64,000 bases of DNA, from positions 1 to 64,000 of the forward strand of contig CALXEQ010000002.1 in assembly GCA_944387375.1 (NCBI GenBank), given 5' to 3'. The notes under the pieces were generated by a model that was given only the letters and a program-made list of their open reading frames with translations, did no database searches and was not told where the DNA came from. The position numbers and the translations under genes were made by a program. Source of the DNA: an uncultured Clostridia bacterium (lineage in GTDB: Bacteria > Bacillota > Clostridia > TANB77 > CAG-465). Numbering within the stretch: the stretch's first letter is position 1; the number at the start of each line of letters is the position of its first letter. Shown one piece after another: positions 1-10,025 of the stretch.

Positions 1-3000
1 GTTCCTACTTGTTTTTCTGTTAATTCATACTTTTCATTTGGTATTTTTACTTGTACGTAGTATTCTCCTTTTGGTAAATTTTCAAATTTATAATATCCAT
101 TTTCATCTGTTTTGATACTTGTTACTTTATTTCCATTTACATCTGTTACTTGCTGTCCTAACTCATCCGTTAAATTTATCTCTACATTACTTAATACTTG
201 CTCTCCTTCATCTTTTACTCCATTTCTATTACTATCTTCCCATGCTATTCCTTCTATTTTTCTTTCCACCACTTGTGACACTACATTACTTGTTACCATT
301 TCTTCTGTTTCTTTATATACTTGGGCTGTTGCACTATTTACATACTTATCTAATCCTTTATTTCCATTTGTCTTTAAATATATATCTACTGTTACACTTC
401 CTTGAGCTCCTATCTCTCCTTTTACTACATATGCTGTTGCTTTTTGTTTTATTGTCTCACTATTTATACTATTCCATCCTTGACCTAAATTTTCATCTTT
501 ACTTGTTATTCCATTTCTTACACTCCCATCATTTGTATATAGTATTTGTAAGTTATCATTTGAAATTTTATCTCCTGCTTCATTTGTTTGTGTTACAACA
601 AGTCTATCTAATGTATAGTCTCCAGTATAATTTGTTCCTCTACTATCCCCGTTATATGGTAAAATATCTAACATCTGAAAATCCGGTATTACTCCATCTG
701 TATTGTTTTTATATACTACTCTAAAATGTATTTCTCCATTTTTTTCTATTACTGGCGTACTTATAGTTTTATATAATCTATGTGCAGATAAGTTTGTTAC
801 TTGAATATCTACAGTGGCTGTTCTTGTAGTAGGTAAAGACGGTCCTATTTTATCTGCAGATACAAGTACAGTATTTGTATACAGTGTACCATTTGTACTT
901 TCTTCATCTATCTTTGCCTTAAATATTATAGGCTCAATATCTTTATTCGTCTGACAATTATATATTTGCCATGTTAAAGTAGTTGTTCCATTACCATTAT
1001 TGGTGATCTCAGGTTCACCATAACTTGAACTATTTTGAACATATGTAAGTCCTTCGGGTAAAGTATCTTGTACAGTAACTGTAACATCCTGTATCTCTCC
1101 AGATGTTGTTTGTATTTTAGTTAATTTAGGTGTTAATTTATATTCTACTTCATATTCATTTCTTCCTAAATCGTAGTTTACCTTAGTTGAACCTGAATCA
1201 GTTTTATCATTAACTTCTTTTAATATTGAAACATTACCTCCAACGATAAGCAAAGATTGTCCTTGAGCATATCCGCCACTATGAGTACCTGTCATAATAT
1301 TTCCACTATCATCATATTTTGTTTTAACATAATTACTTTTCATTTGTACATCTTCATCTGGAAATACTGCATCAGGATTAGATCTAGTTTGAGTAGTTCT
1401 GTCAAGTTTATTATCTTCAAAATATAGTCTTATTACTGATACGAATTGATATACGTCACCAATTTTTGCATTTTCATTCACTTGCAAAGCTAATTCCAAC
1501 GTACATCCGGAACTATATCCAAAACTACCACTTATTGATTCATATAATACTCCAACGCATATAGCATTATCTCCAAGTTGTGCCTTTAATTGTTCTATAC
1601 TGTCAAAAAACAATAAATCTTCTTCTTCTGCCTGCCCCATCTCTTCATCTGAACTCCAATTAGTCCCATCTGGTTTTGCAGCATATAACATTTTAAATTG
1701 CATATCATTACTATTTACAGTATTAGTTGCATTTCCTGGCCTTTCTCTCCACGTTATACCATCAATTTCAGTTACATCAAGTACACTTCCATCAAATTTT
1801 AAAAGTGCATTTGCATCATATACATCACTAGAAATATCATTATTAGTTCCAGAAGCAAAATCTAATCTGCTTACAAATTTTTGTCCAATAGTTGCTTTTG
1901 CATCTCCTCTTGTATAATACGAATATAATCCTGTTGTATTTGAAAAACTTGTTTGTAACCAATGATATCTTGCAAAAGAACCTTCTCTATAGTAGTAATG
2001 TTGTAATCTATCAGAATCATCATTAGTAACCATTTGTTTTGTTACTTTTTGACCACTTAAAGAAGTAGCACTAAAACTTTCATCTGAAACTGTTAAGTAA
2101 TAATTGTATCCAGCTTCTGTACTTTCATCTGTATATGGTACAAAAACTTGAAAATATATTGTACTAAAGAAACCTATATTACTTGTATAGTTATCATATG
2201 CTTGATTAGCTTCTGCAAAACCATTTTTTAAAGGAAATTTACCATCAAACTTATAATCTGACAATTTTAAATTTAACTTATTAGCTTCCTGAGTAATATT
2301 TATATTGCCGGAATCATAACAATATCTTTCTAAAGTATTTGTTGAGGCATTAGCACTTCTATTAGACCATGGAAAAGAACCATAATAGCCAGCATGACGT
2401 GTAACGCTCATATTTCTATTAGGAATAATTCCTTTATCTGCTGTATTATTTAGTTTATAATTATATAACATAGGTGTAGATGATAAAGTTATATCTTCTA
2501 CATCACTTGAATTACCTATTTTAGTTTTTTCAAGTTTTAAATCTACTGTAAGATCAATATCACCTGTTGGATATTCAATTCCTTTTAATCCCTTACTAGA
2601 TGTTTCATTATATAATTGATATCCTATTGCATATCCATAAAGTCTTCCTCTTTGTTTTACTCCATTTTCTTCTATTTCAATCTCCTTATATAATCCAGTA
2701 TTTCTTGCAAGTTTTATATTATATTTTGGCGCTGCACTAACAGTTACTGTATTAAAATTTTTAACTTCTACTTTTTCATTATCTTCATTTCCTTCTATCC
2801 ATACAGTAACCTTAGGAGTTATTTTAGTACCATTAAGAGCACCATCTACTTTCAACACCAATATTAATGTTTGTTTTCCTGGAACTGTTACATTATCCTC
2901 ATTCATTTGATATGAAGCACTAAATTTTATACCATCAGATGAGACTGTACCTGTACCTTCTGTCCAACCCATGGAATTTAAATCCCATCTCATTAAATTT

Positions 3001-3320
3001 GCATATTCTTGAGGCAATTCTGCTTCTATATGAATAATTCCACCATTTATACTTTCAGTTGTACTATCTTTTAATACCATTGTGTTTTCTATTGTCCATG
3101 TTACTTGATCAAATGAACGTACTATATCATTATTTTCACTTGAATCATTTCCTGGCTCATCATTTGCATCAAAAGGCCCTGTTCCTGTCTTTACTTGCGT
3201 TACAACTGAAGATGATATTTTGGCAAAATTTCCTTGATCACTTGCTGCATTTATTTTATCTATATTAAATATAAAAAGAAACATTATTAATATTATTAAT
3301 GTAATTTTTACTTTTTTCAT
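1..3320 (-). CDS. Large secreted surface protein, 3' part cut by window edge
   Basis: This is the first 1,106 codons of a secreted surface protein; the gene leaves the window at base 1 with the frame still open, so any sorting signal is unseen. ATG at 3320 is preceded by GAGGTG. Residues 1-26 are a signal peptide (MKK start, hydrophobic core, NAA near the cut site). A long middle region of adhesin-like beta-rich sequence has no motif I can name. Around residue 832 lies a DUF11-like stretch (RTATVDIQVTN). From about residue 1027 an SdrD-type B domain begins with the calcium-binding signature EDSNRNGVKDEGE and the ending NLPKGEYYVQ. It follows the LPETG adhesin on the same strand but has its own promoter and lies beyond a terminator. 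Likely an adhesin displayed on the wall; its target is unknown. Confidence 0.88.
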   Translation of the reverse strand, partial: MKKVKITLIILIMFLFIFNIDKINAASDQGNFAKISSSVVTQVKTGTGPFDANDEPGNDSSENNDIVRSFDQVTWTIENTMVLKDSTTESINGGIIHIEAELPQEYANLMRWDLNSMGWTEGTGTVSSDGIKFSASYQMNEDNVTVPGKQTLILVLKVDGALNGTKITPKVTVWIEGNEDNEKVEVKNFNTVTVSAAPKYNIKLARNTGLYKEIEIEENGVKQRGRLYGYAIGYQLYNETSSKGLKGIEYPTGDIDLTVDLKLEKTKIGNSSDVEDITLSSTPMLYNYKLNNTADKGIIPNRNMSVTRHAGYYGSFPWSNRSANASTNTLERYCYDSGNINITQEANKLNLKLSDYKFDGKFPLKNGFAEANQAYDNYTSNIGFFSTIYFQVFVPYTDESTEAGYNYYLTVSDESFSATSLSGQKVTKQMVTNDDSDRLQHYYYREGSFARYHWLQTSFSNTTGLYSYYTRGDAKATIGQKFVSRLDFASGTNNDISSDVYDANALLKFDGSVLDVTEIDGITWRERPGNATNTVNSNDMQFKMLYAAKPDGTNWSSDEEMGQAEEEDLLFFDSIEQLKAQLGDNAICVGVLYESISGSFGYSSGCTLELALQVNENAKIGDVYQFVSVIRLYFEDNKLDRTTQTRSNPDAVFPDEDVQMKSNYVKTKYDDSGNIMTGTHSGGYAQGQSLLIVGGNVSILKEVNDKTDSGSTKVNYDLGRNEYEVEYKLTPKLTKIQTTSGEIQDVTVTVQDTLPEGLTYVQNSSSYGEPEITNNGNGTTTLTWQIYNCQTNKDIEPIIFKAKIDEESTNGTLYTNTVLVSADKIGPSLPTTRTATVDIQVTNLSAHRLYKTISTPVIEKNGEIHFRVVYKNNTDGVIPDFQMLDILPYNGDSRGTNYTGDYTLDRLVVTQTNEAGDKISNDNLQILYTNDGSVRNGITSKDENLGQGWNSINSETIKQKATAYVVKGEIGAQGSVTVDIYLKTNGNKGLDKYVNSATAQVYKETEEMVTSNVVSQVVERKIEGIAWEDSNRNGVKDEGEQVLSNVEINLTDELGQQVTDVNGNKVTSIKTDENGYYKFENLPKGEYYVQVKIPNEKYELTEKQVG

Positions 3321-3340
3321 ATAACACCTCTAATAAATAT

Positions 3341-3370
3341 ATTGTATATTATTTTCGTAACTTTTTTCAA
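3341..3370 (-). promoter_or_regulatory. Sigma-A-like promoter of the partial adhesin gene
   Basis: On the minus strand TTGAAA (3365-3370) and TACAAT (3341-3346) are 18 bp apart, just upstream of the GAGGTG ribosome binding site. The stretch TTGAAAAAAGT is also found at the promoter of the giant repeat adhesin (63.05 kb). Confidence 0.5.
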
Positions 3371-3394
3371 TGTTTTTCACTTTTATTTTATTAT

Positions 3395-3435
3395 AAAAAA
3401 AGAGATAACAAACCTTCAATGTCTATTATCTCTTT
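3395..3435 (-). terminator. Rho-independent terminator after the LPETG adhesin
   Basis: A 10-bp perfect stem (AAAGAGATAA at 3426-3435 on the minus strand, pairing with 3399-3408) is followed by a U tract, 12 bases after the adhesin stop codon. Confidence 0.85.
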
Positions 3436-3446
3436 ATTAATATTTG

Positions 3447-6400
3447 CTATTTTTTTATTTTTATTACTTTATTTCTTCTATTTAATATTATTGCTACTAC
3501 TATTATTACAAGTCCAGACATTATAAATATTATATTATTATTTACACCACCTGTTTCTGGTAATACTAGTTTTAATTCATTTTCTGCTGTAAGTCTTATA
3601 TCTCTATTTTCTTTTGTTATTTCTATTTCTATTGACTCTTTCGATAGTTCATATCCTTGTGGTGCTCTTGTCTCTGTTACTCTATATTTTCCTACTTCTA
3701 ATCCTTCAAATTTTACTTTTCCATCTTTATTTGTTGTTAATTCTTGATATGAAAATTCTTCATCTACTTCTCCATTTTCATTTAGCTTTTCTACTCTAAA
3801 TGTTGCTCCTTCTATCAACTTACTATTGTCTTTTTTATCTACCTTTGTTATCTCTATACTTCCTTCTACCTTTTTATATACATATGTTACTGTTATTTGC
3901 TCTACTGTCATTTCTCCTGTCTCATTTCCTATTACTTCTTTTACTTCATATTCTTCAAATTCTTTTGCTTTGGTTTCATACTCATCTCCTACTTTTCCTT
4001 CTATTGTCTCTGGCTCTACTAAATTATTTCCTTCTTCATCTACATGTTTTACTACTACACTTGTTGCTTCTTTTTCAAATTCTACTTCTATATGTTTATC
4101 TTCCCTTACATCTACAAATTTCTCTAGTACATATTCTTCTCCACTTTGGATAAACTCTATCTCTTCTCCATTTATTTTTATACTTGATATTTTATATCCT
4201 TCTTCTGGTGTTATTACTACTTCTTTTTTATTTTCTCCTCCATACGATACTTCCTCATATACTGTATCATTTTGACCACTTATTGTTCCTCCAACACCTA
4301 CTACTTCTGTTGTTATATTATATTTTTTTATACTATTTGTTATTGTATTTCCTTCTACTTTTTTATCATATCCTTCTACTACTTCTTCATCTGCTGTATA
4401 TTCTTTTTCATTTCCATACTCATCATATTTATCTAGTCCTTCTACTAAATATACTTGTTCATCTTGTTCTACTGCTACTTCTTCTCTTTTTATTTCATTT
4501 ACTCCTTCTTTTATTATTAATGTTATATTTTCTGGTCTTACTCCATTTTCATTACTATTATCTTCCCATATTTTTGTTATTTGCATATTTACTTTATCTT
4601 CTGGCACATTAAACGTATTTGTTATTGTATATCCGTTTACCTGTTTTTCATAAAAATCTATACTAGTTTCGTCTATTGTATATCTTATTGTATCTCCTTT
4701 TTCATCATACATTGGAAGTCCATCTATTTGTGCAATCCATACATTTGAAGTACCTGTTACTGGTTGAGTTCTTACTATTTCTTGCCCATTCTTTATTTTT
4801 ATCTCTATACTCTGAGGTCTTTTTTGAGCTACATTATTATTATCTTCCCATACCTTTGTAACTTGAATATTTGTTGTTTCATCTGGTACCCTAAAAGTAT
4901 TTGTTATTGTATATGTTCTATTATCTACTTGCTTTTCATAAAATTTTAAATCATCTGTGTTTACTTCTCTTTCATCTATTGTATATACAATTTCATTTCC
5001 AAGCTCATCATATTTTGCTAGTTCTATAAATTCACAACTCCAATTAGTTGCACTAGTTACCTGTTTACTTTGAACAACTAAATCTCCATCTTTTATGTCT
5101 ATTATTACACTTTGTGGTCTTTTTCTTGCAGAATTATCATTATCATTCCATATTTTATTTGCTTTTATACTTATTTTTTCTTCTGGTACTGTAAATGTAT
5201 TTGTTATTGTATATATATCGTTATCTATACTTTTTGAATAGAAATATAGATCCCCTTCATTTACTTCTTTCTCATCTATTGTATATTTTATTTCTTCTCC
5301 TCTATCATTATATTTTCTTAAATTTTCAAAAGTATAAGTCCAGTTATTTGTACTACTTAATGTTTGAGTTCCTACATTTGCTCCTGTTTCATCTTTTAGC
5401 TCTACAAGTATAGACTGTGGTCTTTTTTGAGCTATATTATTATTATCATCCCAAATTTTAGTTACAGTTACACTTGTTCTATCTTCTGGCACTGTAAAAG
5501 TATTTGTTATTGTATATGTATCATTATTTATACTTTTTGTATAAAAATATAAATCCCCTGCATTTATCTCTTCTTCATCTACTATATATACTATTGGATT
5601 TCCATTATCATCATACTTCCTAACATTTTCAAATAATATAGTTTGACTATTTTGCGTAGTTGTATCAACTTCTTGACTATATTGTGTTGTCTGCCCATTT
5701 TTAAGTACTATTCTTATTTTTTCTGGTCTTGTTTCTTGTTGGTTACTACCACTATCATTCCATATTTTTGTAACATTAATATCCATTGTATTTTCTCTAA
5801 ATGTTACAACTATATTTTTATTCTCTGTTATATTAGTAATATTTTCTAATACATATGGATCGTCTCTTAGTGAATATTCTGGTAATTGTTGTTCTACTCC
5901 ATTTATTTTTATGCTTAATATCTCATATCCCTGTTGTGGTGTTATTACTATATCTTTTTGATTTGTTCCACCTATTACTACTTCCTCATATATTTGTTCG
6001 TCTTGACCACTTATTGTACCACCTACACCTTCTACTTGTGTTGTTATATTATATTTTATTAATTCATTAATTACTTTTTTATTTTCATTGTCTACTTTCT
6101 TTTCATATTTTTCTGGTACATTTTCTTCATCTATTGTATATGTAATTTCATTTCCATTTAAATCGTATGTTGGTATTTTTATATTTGTTTTCCACTCACT
6201 ATCACTATCTACTACTCCTGTATATTCGCTACCATCATTACCTATAAGTTTTAATGTAACATTTTGTGGTCTTAATCCTAATATATTATTATTATCTAAC
6301 CATTCTTTTGTAACAGTAACTTCTTCTACAGGTACAAAAGTTGCTGTTACTCTTATATTACTATTTGTTACTATATCTGTACTTTCTTTATTGTCTACAA

Positions 6401-9400
6401 AAAAGTTAAATATTATATAATCATTTTCTTCATCTTCTACATGTCTTGCTCTTAAAGTTATTTCTATAGGATCTCCTGTAGGATCAATATAATATTCTTT
6501 TGTATCTGTATACTGTTTTACTTGCCAGTTTTGGTTTAAATATGTATATTCTGCCTCATTTGTATTATTTAAGTCTAGTGGTAATGTTGCCCATGCAGCT
6601 CCATCTTTACTTACTTCTACTCTTAGTTCTTTTATTTCATAGCCTTCATCATTTCTCCATCCTGCTACAAGCTGATCATCTACAAACTCTCTTATTTTTA
6701 TTACTTTTTCTACTGTTCCATTACTACTTATTGTTGTCTCTACTCCTCTTTTATCCTCTTCTTCTTTTGTATAATTTGTATTTAAATCTGATATATTTTC
6801 TGTTGCTTGTTTTATATCTGGTGTTATTTGTAATGTACCCTCATTATAATCTTTATCTGCCTTTACTATGTTATTATTTAAAGTTGCTGATACTTCATTT
6901 CCCTTTATTACTACTATTTTACTATCTGTTAAATATCTTCCATCATTTAATCTCCAGTAGTATTTTAGCTCATACCAGCCTGCATCATCTACATCAAAAA
7001 GTTCTTCTCCCCTCCATTTTGCATCATTTAGAGCATCTGCTGTTATTCTTTCCTTTTCGTCATAATTTATTACTGGTACTTCTACACCTTCTTCTACTTC
7101 TCTATATGCTATTCCTAAACTATATACCTCTACTTTTGCAAGTCCTGTATCTTTTGAATTTCCTATTAAAGCTTGATCATACATTTCATCAAATTTTTTA
7201 GTTGTTACACTACTTGCATTCTCATCATCTGGATATCTATTCCATAATGCAAATAAATTTATTGTATTTGGATCTTTTGTTACTATTTGTCCAGGATATA
7301 TTATTTTATTATCTCCAAGATTTTCTGAGTCTGTTATTACATACATTGTATCTTGTGCATGTTTATATGTAGTTTCGTCTATTTTCTCTCCATTTATCTC
7401 TATATTATTTTCTATTACTCTTCCCTCATCTGTATTATCTGTTACCAAAGTTATTTCTGCATACTCTCCTGCATCTATATATGCAGTTGGTAATAATCTT
7501 AATTTTCTTGTTCCTACCACATTATTTCCAAGTGTGTTTTCTACAGTTATTTTTACCCAAGATTTTCCTGGTGCAAAATCATAACAACTATATACATCTT
7601 TTGAATCAAGTCCAAAGTTTGCTCCTTCTCCTCTATTTTTTACTGGATTTTGTATAGATAACACTGGTACTGTTTTTACAGCTCCATCTTCTTGTGTTAT
7701 TTTTAATTCTTCTACATATCCTTTTGTTGCATTAGTTTCACTATCTACTTGCCAAGTTAGATCATAACCTGAAGAACTTGAATTCTCATTACTTGTAAAT
7801 TCAAATGTTGATGTTATATCCCTTATTGTATCATATATTTCTTTTGCATCTTTTCCTTCTTGTATTTGACCATCTTGTGTCATTATCTCATCCCAATGGT
7901 TTAAAAATACTGTTGCAGTTGATGCCGTTGAATAACTTTGTACAAGCTCGCTATTTGTAAAATAATCTTGCGCATTATCTGTAAATACTCTAAGCTGTGG
8001 ATAATATCCTTCTTTATATACCCACGCACTTCCATCTTGCATATCTACATTTATTAATCCTTTTACTCCTTTTATAGTAGATTCTTGGGTATATACTCCT
8101 GTTACTCCATTAAGTTGACATGCTTCTTCTCCATTACCCTGCATTCCAACAGCAACCTCTCTCATTGCAGTTGTTTGCATGTCATAAAAACAGTTATATA
8201 TATTAGAAATAGATGCTGTATTTGTATTATATCCTCCCATAAATCCACCTATTTTATTATTTTTAGCTTTATCTATGTCAGTTATTGTATCTATATTTCC
8301 AACCTCACCTGCAGAGTAGCAATTTATATATAATGATCCTGTGAAAGTGCCATATCCATCTATAGTTATATTTGGTGTTATATTATTTGCGATTCCAACA
8401 AAACCTCCTACATATGTTCCTGAATAGTCCATACCTGTCATTGTTGTAGAATAACAATTCTTAAATATTGCAGCTCCACCTATTTCTCCTCTATTAATTT
8501 GAGCATCATTTCCAACAAATCCACCAATTTCTCTTTTTCCTTCAACTACCCCTGAAGAATAACAATTTTCAAAATATGCTGATATATTAGAAACTCCTGC
8601 ATCATCTGTTTGATTTCCATGCGAACTTCCTTCACTTTCTCTACAACTTATTTGTGACCCTATAAATCCACCAGTTTGCGACTCACCATACATAGAGTTA
8701 TTTGTAAAGCAATTTCTTACTATTATCCCTCCACCATCACAAGACATAAATCCACCAGAGTGACCTGAAGTAGAAAAAATTTCTGAATCTATAGAATATG
8801 AATTTTCAATTATAATTGGATATCTAACGTTTGAACCAGCTATAGTCGAAGTATTTCCAAAAGTTGCTTCTGGTTCACTTGGAATTATAGCATCATATTT
8901 AACTGCACTATCAAGACCTGAACATGATATAGATACAAAACCTCCTATATGTCCTGTACCTCTTGTATACGCATTTTTAACACTACAATCTTTTATATAT
9001 GCATTACTTGCATATACTGTTCCTGTTAATACTGCAGTATTACCAGAAGAAGTTTGTACAAATGCACCATCAATATTTACATTATCTAAAAATAATCCAT
9101 AATATGTATTACTTATTGTTCCTAATACTCCACATGCACCGCTTCCAACTAATTTTACAGATTCAAAATTTAAATTTTTTACAATTAATCCACTGCTTAC
9201 TGTTCCAAAAAGACCAGCTGTTGCATTTAAATTATATATAGTATGATTATTTCCTTCTATATATACATTATAATTTTTATTATTTACATTATATTTAGAT
9301 AAAACTCTATTAGATACGCCACCCATATCTATATCATTTGTAATATTTATTTTTATATTTTCTGTTTTTCCTGAACATTTAGTACTAATTAAATAAAAAA

Positions 9401-9896
9401 GTTTTTCTGCTGTATCAACATTATACACATTATATGTAACATTTTTAGTATCTGTATATCCACCGTCAACCTCTGTTGAATAGTTATATTCTTCTGTTGG
9501 CAAAACACCATTTTCATTATAAAAATCACTATCTGTAATACGAGTACCATCTTCTTTATTAGAAGTTCCATTCCAAGGAACAATATTAAGATTGCTTGTA
9601 TCTACCCAATTAAAATATGAATTTCCATTAATTACATTTGCTGTAGATAATTTAGTATCTGTTACAGATGATGCAACCCCTTCACCAAATATATTATTTT
9701 GTATTTCTGTCCATCTTGCTTTTGTAAAATCTGTTACAGTATCATAATTTGTCTCCATTGCATTTTCATCTTTTAAATTATTAAAATTATATATTATATC
9801 ATTTCTATTTATAATAAATACTGTTAATACCAACATTGTTAATACAAATATTATATTCTTTTTGTTTTCTTTAAAAATACTTAGGTCCACTCTCAT
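3447..9896 (-). CDS. Giant LPETG-anchored adhesin with GLUG, Cna-B, InlB-like and MucBP domains
   Basis: A 2149-residue wall-anchored surface protein. It starts at ATG 9896 behind GAGGAG. Residues 14-30 are a hydrophobic N-terminal export segment. Residues about 205-565 carry GLUG-type repeats (several GGFVG and NCYS motifs), probably a beta-helix, as in M26 protease and adhesin N termini. After an unassigned region come six Cna-B repeats (VTKIWxDNNN...RPQS, ending YTITNTF) between about 1190 and 1855, and two InlB-like repeats (YNITT...VGGTISGQ) near 1282-1370 and 1855-1940. A MucBP domain (about 1945-2010) and a SpaA-type domain with the E-box ETRAPQGY (about 2015-2105) follow. The C terminus is LPETG (2112-2116), a membrane span and a basic tail. 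It lies downstream of two class C sortases, so it may be a pilus tip or an independent wall protein. Confidence 0.95.
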   Translation of the reverse strand: MRVDLSIFKENKKNIIFVLTMLVLTVFIINRNDIIYNFNNLKDENAMETNYDTVTDFTKARWTEIQNNIFGEGVASSVTDTKLSTANVINGNSYFNWVDTSNLNIVPWNGTSNKEDGTRITDSDFYNENGVLPTEEYNYSTEVDGGYTDTKNVTYNVYNVDTAEKLFYLISTKCSGKTENIKINITNDIDMGGVSNRVLSKYNVNNKNYNVYIEGNNHTIYNLNATAGLFGTVSSGLIVKNLNFESVKLVGSGACGVLGTISNTYYGLFLDNVNIDGAFVQTSSGNTAVLTGTVYASNAYIKDCSVKNAYTRGTGHIGGFVSISCSGLDSAVKYDAIIPSEPEATFGNTSTIAGSNVRYPIIIENSYSIDSEIFSTSGHSGGFMSCDGGGIIVRNCFTNNSMYGESQTGGFIGSQISCRESEGSSHGNQTDDAGVSNISAYFENCYSSGVVEGKREIGGFVGNDAQINRGEIGGAAIFKNCYSTTMTGMDYSGTYVGGFVGIANNITPNITIDGYGTFTGSLYINCYSAGEVGNIDTITDIDKAKNNKIGGFMGGYNTNTASISNIYNCFYDMQTTAMREVAVGMQGNGEEACQLNGVTGVYTQESTIKGVKGLINVDMQDGSAWVYKEGYYPQLRVFTDNAQDYFTNSELVQSYSTASTATVFLNHWDEIMTQDGQIQEGKDAKEIYDTIRDITSTFEFTSNENSSSSGYDLTWQVDSETNATKGYVEELKITQEDGAVKTVPVLSIQNPVKNRGEGANFGLDSKDVYSCYDFAPGKSWVKITVENTLGNNVVGTRKLRLLPTAYIDAGEYAEITLVTDNTDEGRVIENNIEINGEKIDETTYKHAQDTMYVITDSENLGDNKIIYPGQIVTKDPNTINLFALWNRYPDDENASSVTTKKFDEMYDQALIGNSKDTGLAKVEVYSLGIAYREVEEGVEVPVINYDEKERITADALNDAKWRGEELFDVDDAGWYELKYYWRLNDGRYLTDSKIVVIKGNEVSATLNNNIVKADKDYNEGTLQITPDIKQATENISDLNTNYTKEEEDKRGVETTISSNGTVEKVIKIREFVDDQLVAGWRNDEGYEIKELRVEVSKDGAAWATLPLDLNNTNEAEYTYLNQNWQVKQYTDTKEYYIDPTGDPIEITLRARHVEDEENDYIIFNFFVDNKESTDIVTNSNIRVTATFVPVEEVTVTKEWLDNNNILGLRPQNVTLKLIGNDGSEYTGVVDSDSEWKTNIKIPTYDLNGNEITYTIDEENVPEKYEKKVDNENKKVINELIKYNITTQVEGVGGTISGQDEQIYEEVVIGGTNQKDIVITPQQGYEILSIKINGVEQQLPEYSLRDDPYVLENITNITENKNIVVTFRENTMDINVTKIWNDSGSNQQETRPEKIRIVLKNGQTTQYSQEVDTTTQNSQTILFENVRKYDDNGNPIVYIVDEEEINAGDLYFYTKSINNDTYTITNTFTVPEDRTSVTVTKIWDDNNNIAQKRPQSILVELKDETGANVGTQTLSSTNNWTYTFENLRKYNDRGEEIKYTIDEKEVNEGDLYFYSKSIDNDIYTITNTFTVPEEKISIKANKIWNDNDNSARKRPQSVIIDIKDGDLVVQSKQVTSATNWSCEFIELAKYDELGNEIVYTIDEREVNTDDLKFYEKQVDNRTYTITNTFRVPDETTNIQVTKVWEDNNNVAQKRPQSIEIKIKNGQEIVRTQPVTGTSNVWIAQIDGLPMYDEKGDTIRYTIDETSIDFYEKQVNGYTITNTFNVPEDKVNMQITKIWEDNSNENGVRPENITLIIKEGVNEIKREEVAVEQDEQVYLVEGLDKYDEYGNEKEYTADEEVVEGYDKKVEGNTITNSIKKYNITTEVVGVGGTISGQNDTVYEEVSYGGENKKEVVITPEEGYKISSIKINGEEIEFIQSGEEYVLEKFVDVREDKHIEVEFEKEATSVVVKHVDEEGNNLVEPETIEGKVGDEYETKAKEFEEYEVKEVIGNETGEMTVEQITVTYVYKKVEGSIEITKVDKKDNSKLIEGATFRVEKLNENGEVDEEFSYQELTTNKDGKVKFEGLEVGKYRVTETRAPQGYELSKESIEIEITKENRDIRLTAENELKLVLPETGGVNNNIIFIMSGLVIIVVAIILNRRNKVIKIKK

Positions 9897-9928
9897 ATAT
9901 TTCTCCTCTAAATTAAATATAATTTTTC

Positions 9929-9957
9929 ATGATAATTTTATCATTAATGATAAAATT
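9929..9957. promoter_or_regulatory. 24-bp perfect palindrome with three alternating ATGATAA boxes
   Basis: Bases 9934-9957 form a perfect palindrome with half-site AATTTTATCATT. The heptamer ATGATAA occurs at 9929-9935, inverted at 9938-9944 and again direct at 9947-9953, each starting 9 bases after the last. The position over the promoter suggests a repressor site. No regulator gene is adjacent. Confidence 0.45.
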
Positions 9958-9963
9958 CCTCAA
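9935..9963 (-). promoter_or_regulatory. Promoter of the LPETG adhesin, overlapped by an operator-like palindrome
   Basis: On the minus strand TTGAGG (9958-9963) and TAAAAT (9935-9940) are 17 bp apart, with a TGn extended -10. The whole spacer and part of the -10 lie inside a perfect 24-bp palindrome. Confidence 0.5.
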
Positions 9964-9986
9964 TATTTGTAATATTTTTGTAATAG

Positions 9987-10016
9987 AAAAAAAAACTACC
10001 TTAATAGGTAGTTTTC
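9987..10016 (-). terminator. Terminator after the second sortase
   Basis: A 9-bp perfect stem (minus strand AAAACTACC, loop of six, GGTAGTTTT) followed by a run of U, 10 bases after the sortase stop. It separates the sortase genes from the adhesin promoter. Confidence 0.82.
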
Positions 10017-10025
10017 TCATTATTT

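Noticed and set aside
119-724. Long plus-strand frames opposite the adhesin genes (for example 119-724, 6500-7201, 57648-57881)
   Set aside because: They are rich in Leu, Tyr and His, have no ribosome binding sites, and mirror the Glu/Lys/Asn-rich minus-strand adhesin codons; those at 57-61 kb simply repeat with the 657-bp unit.
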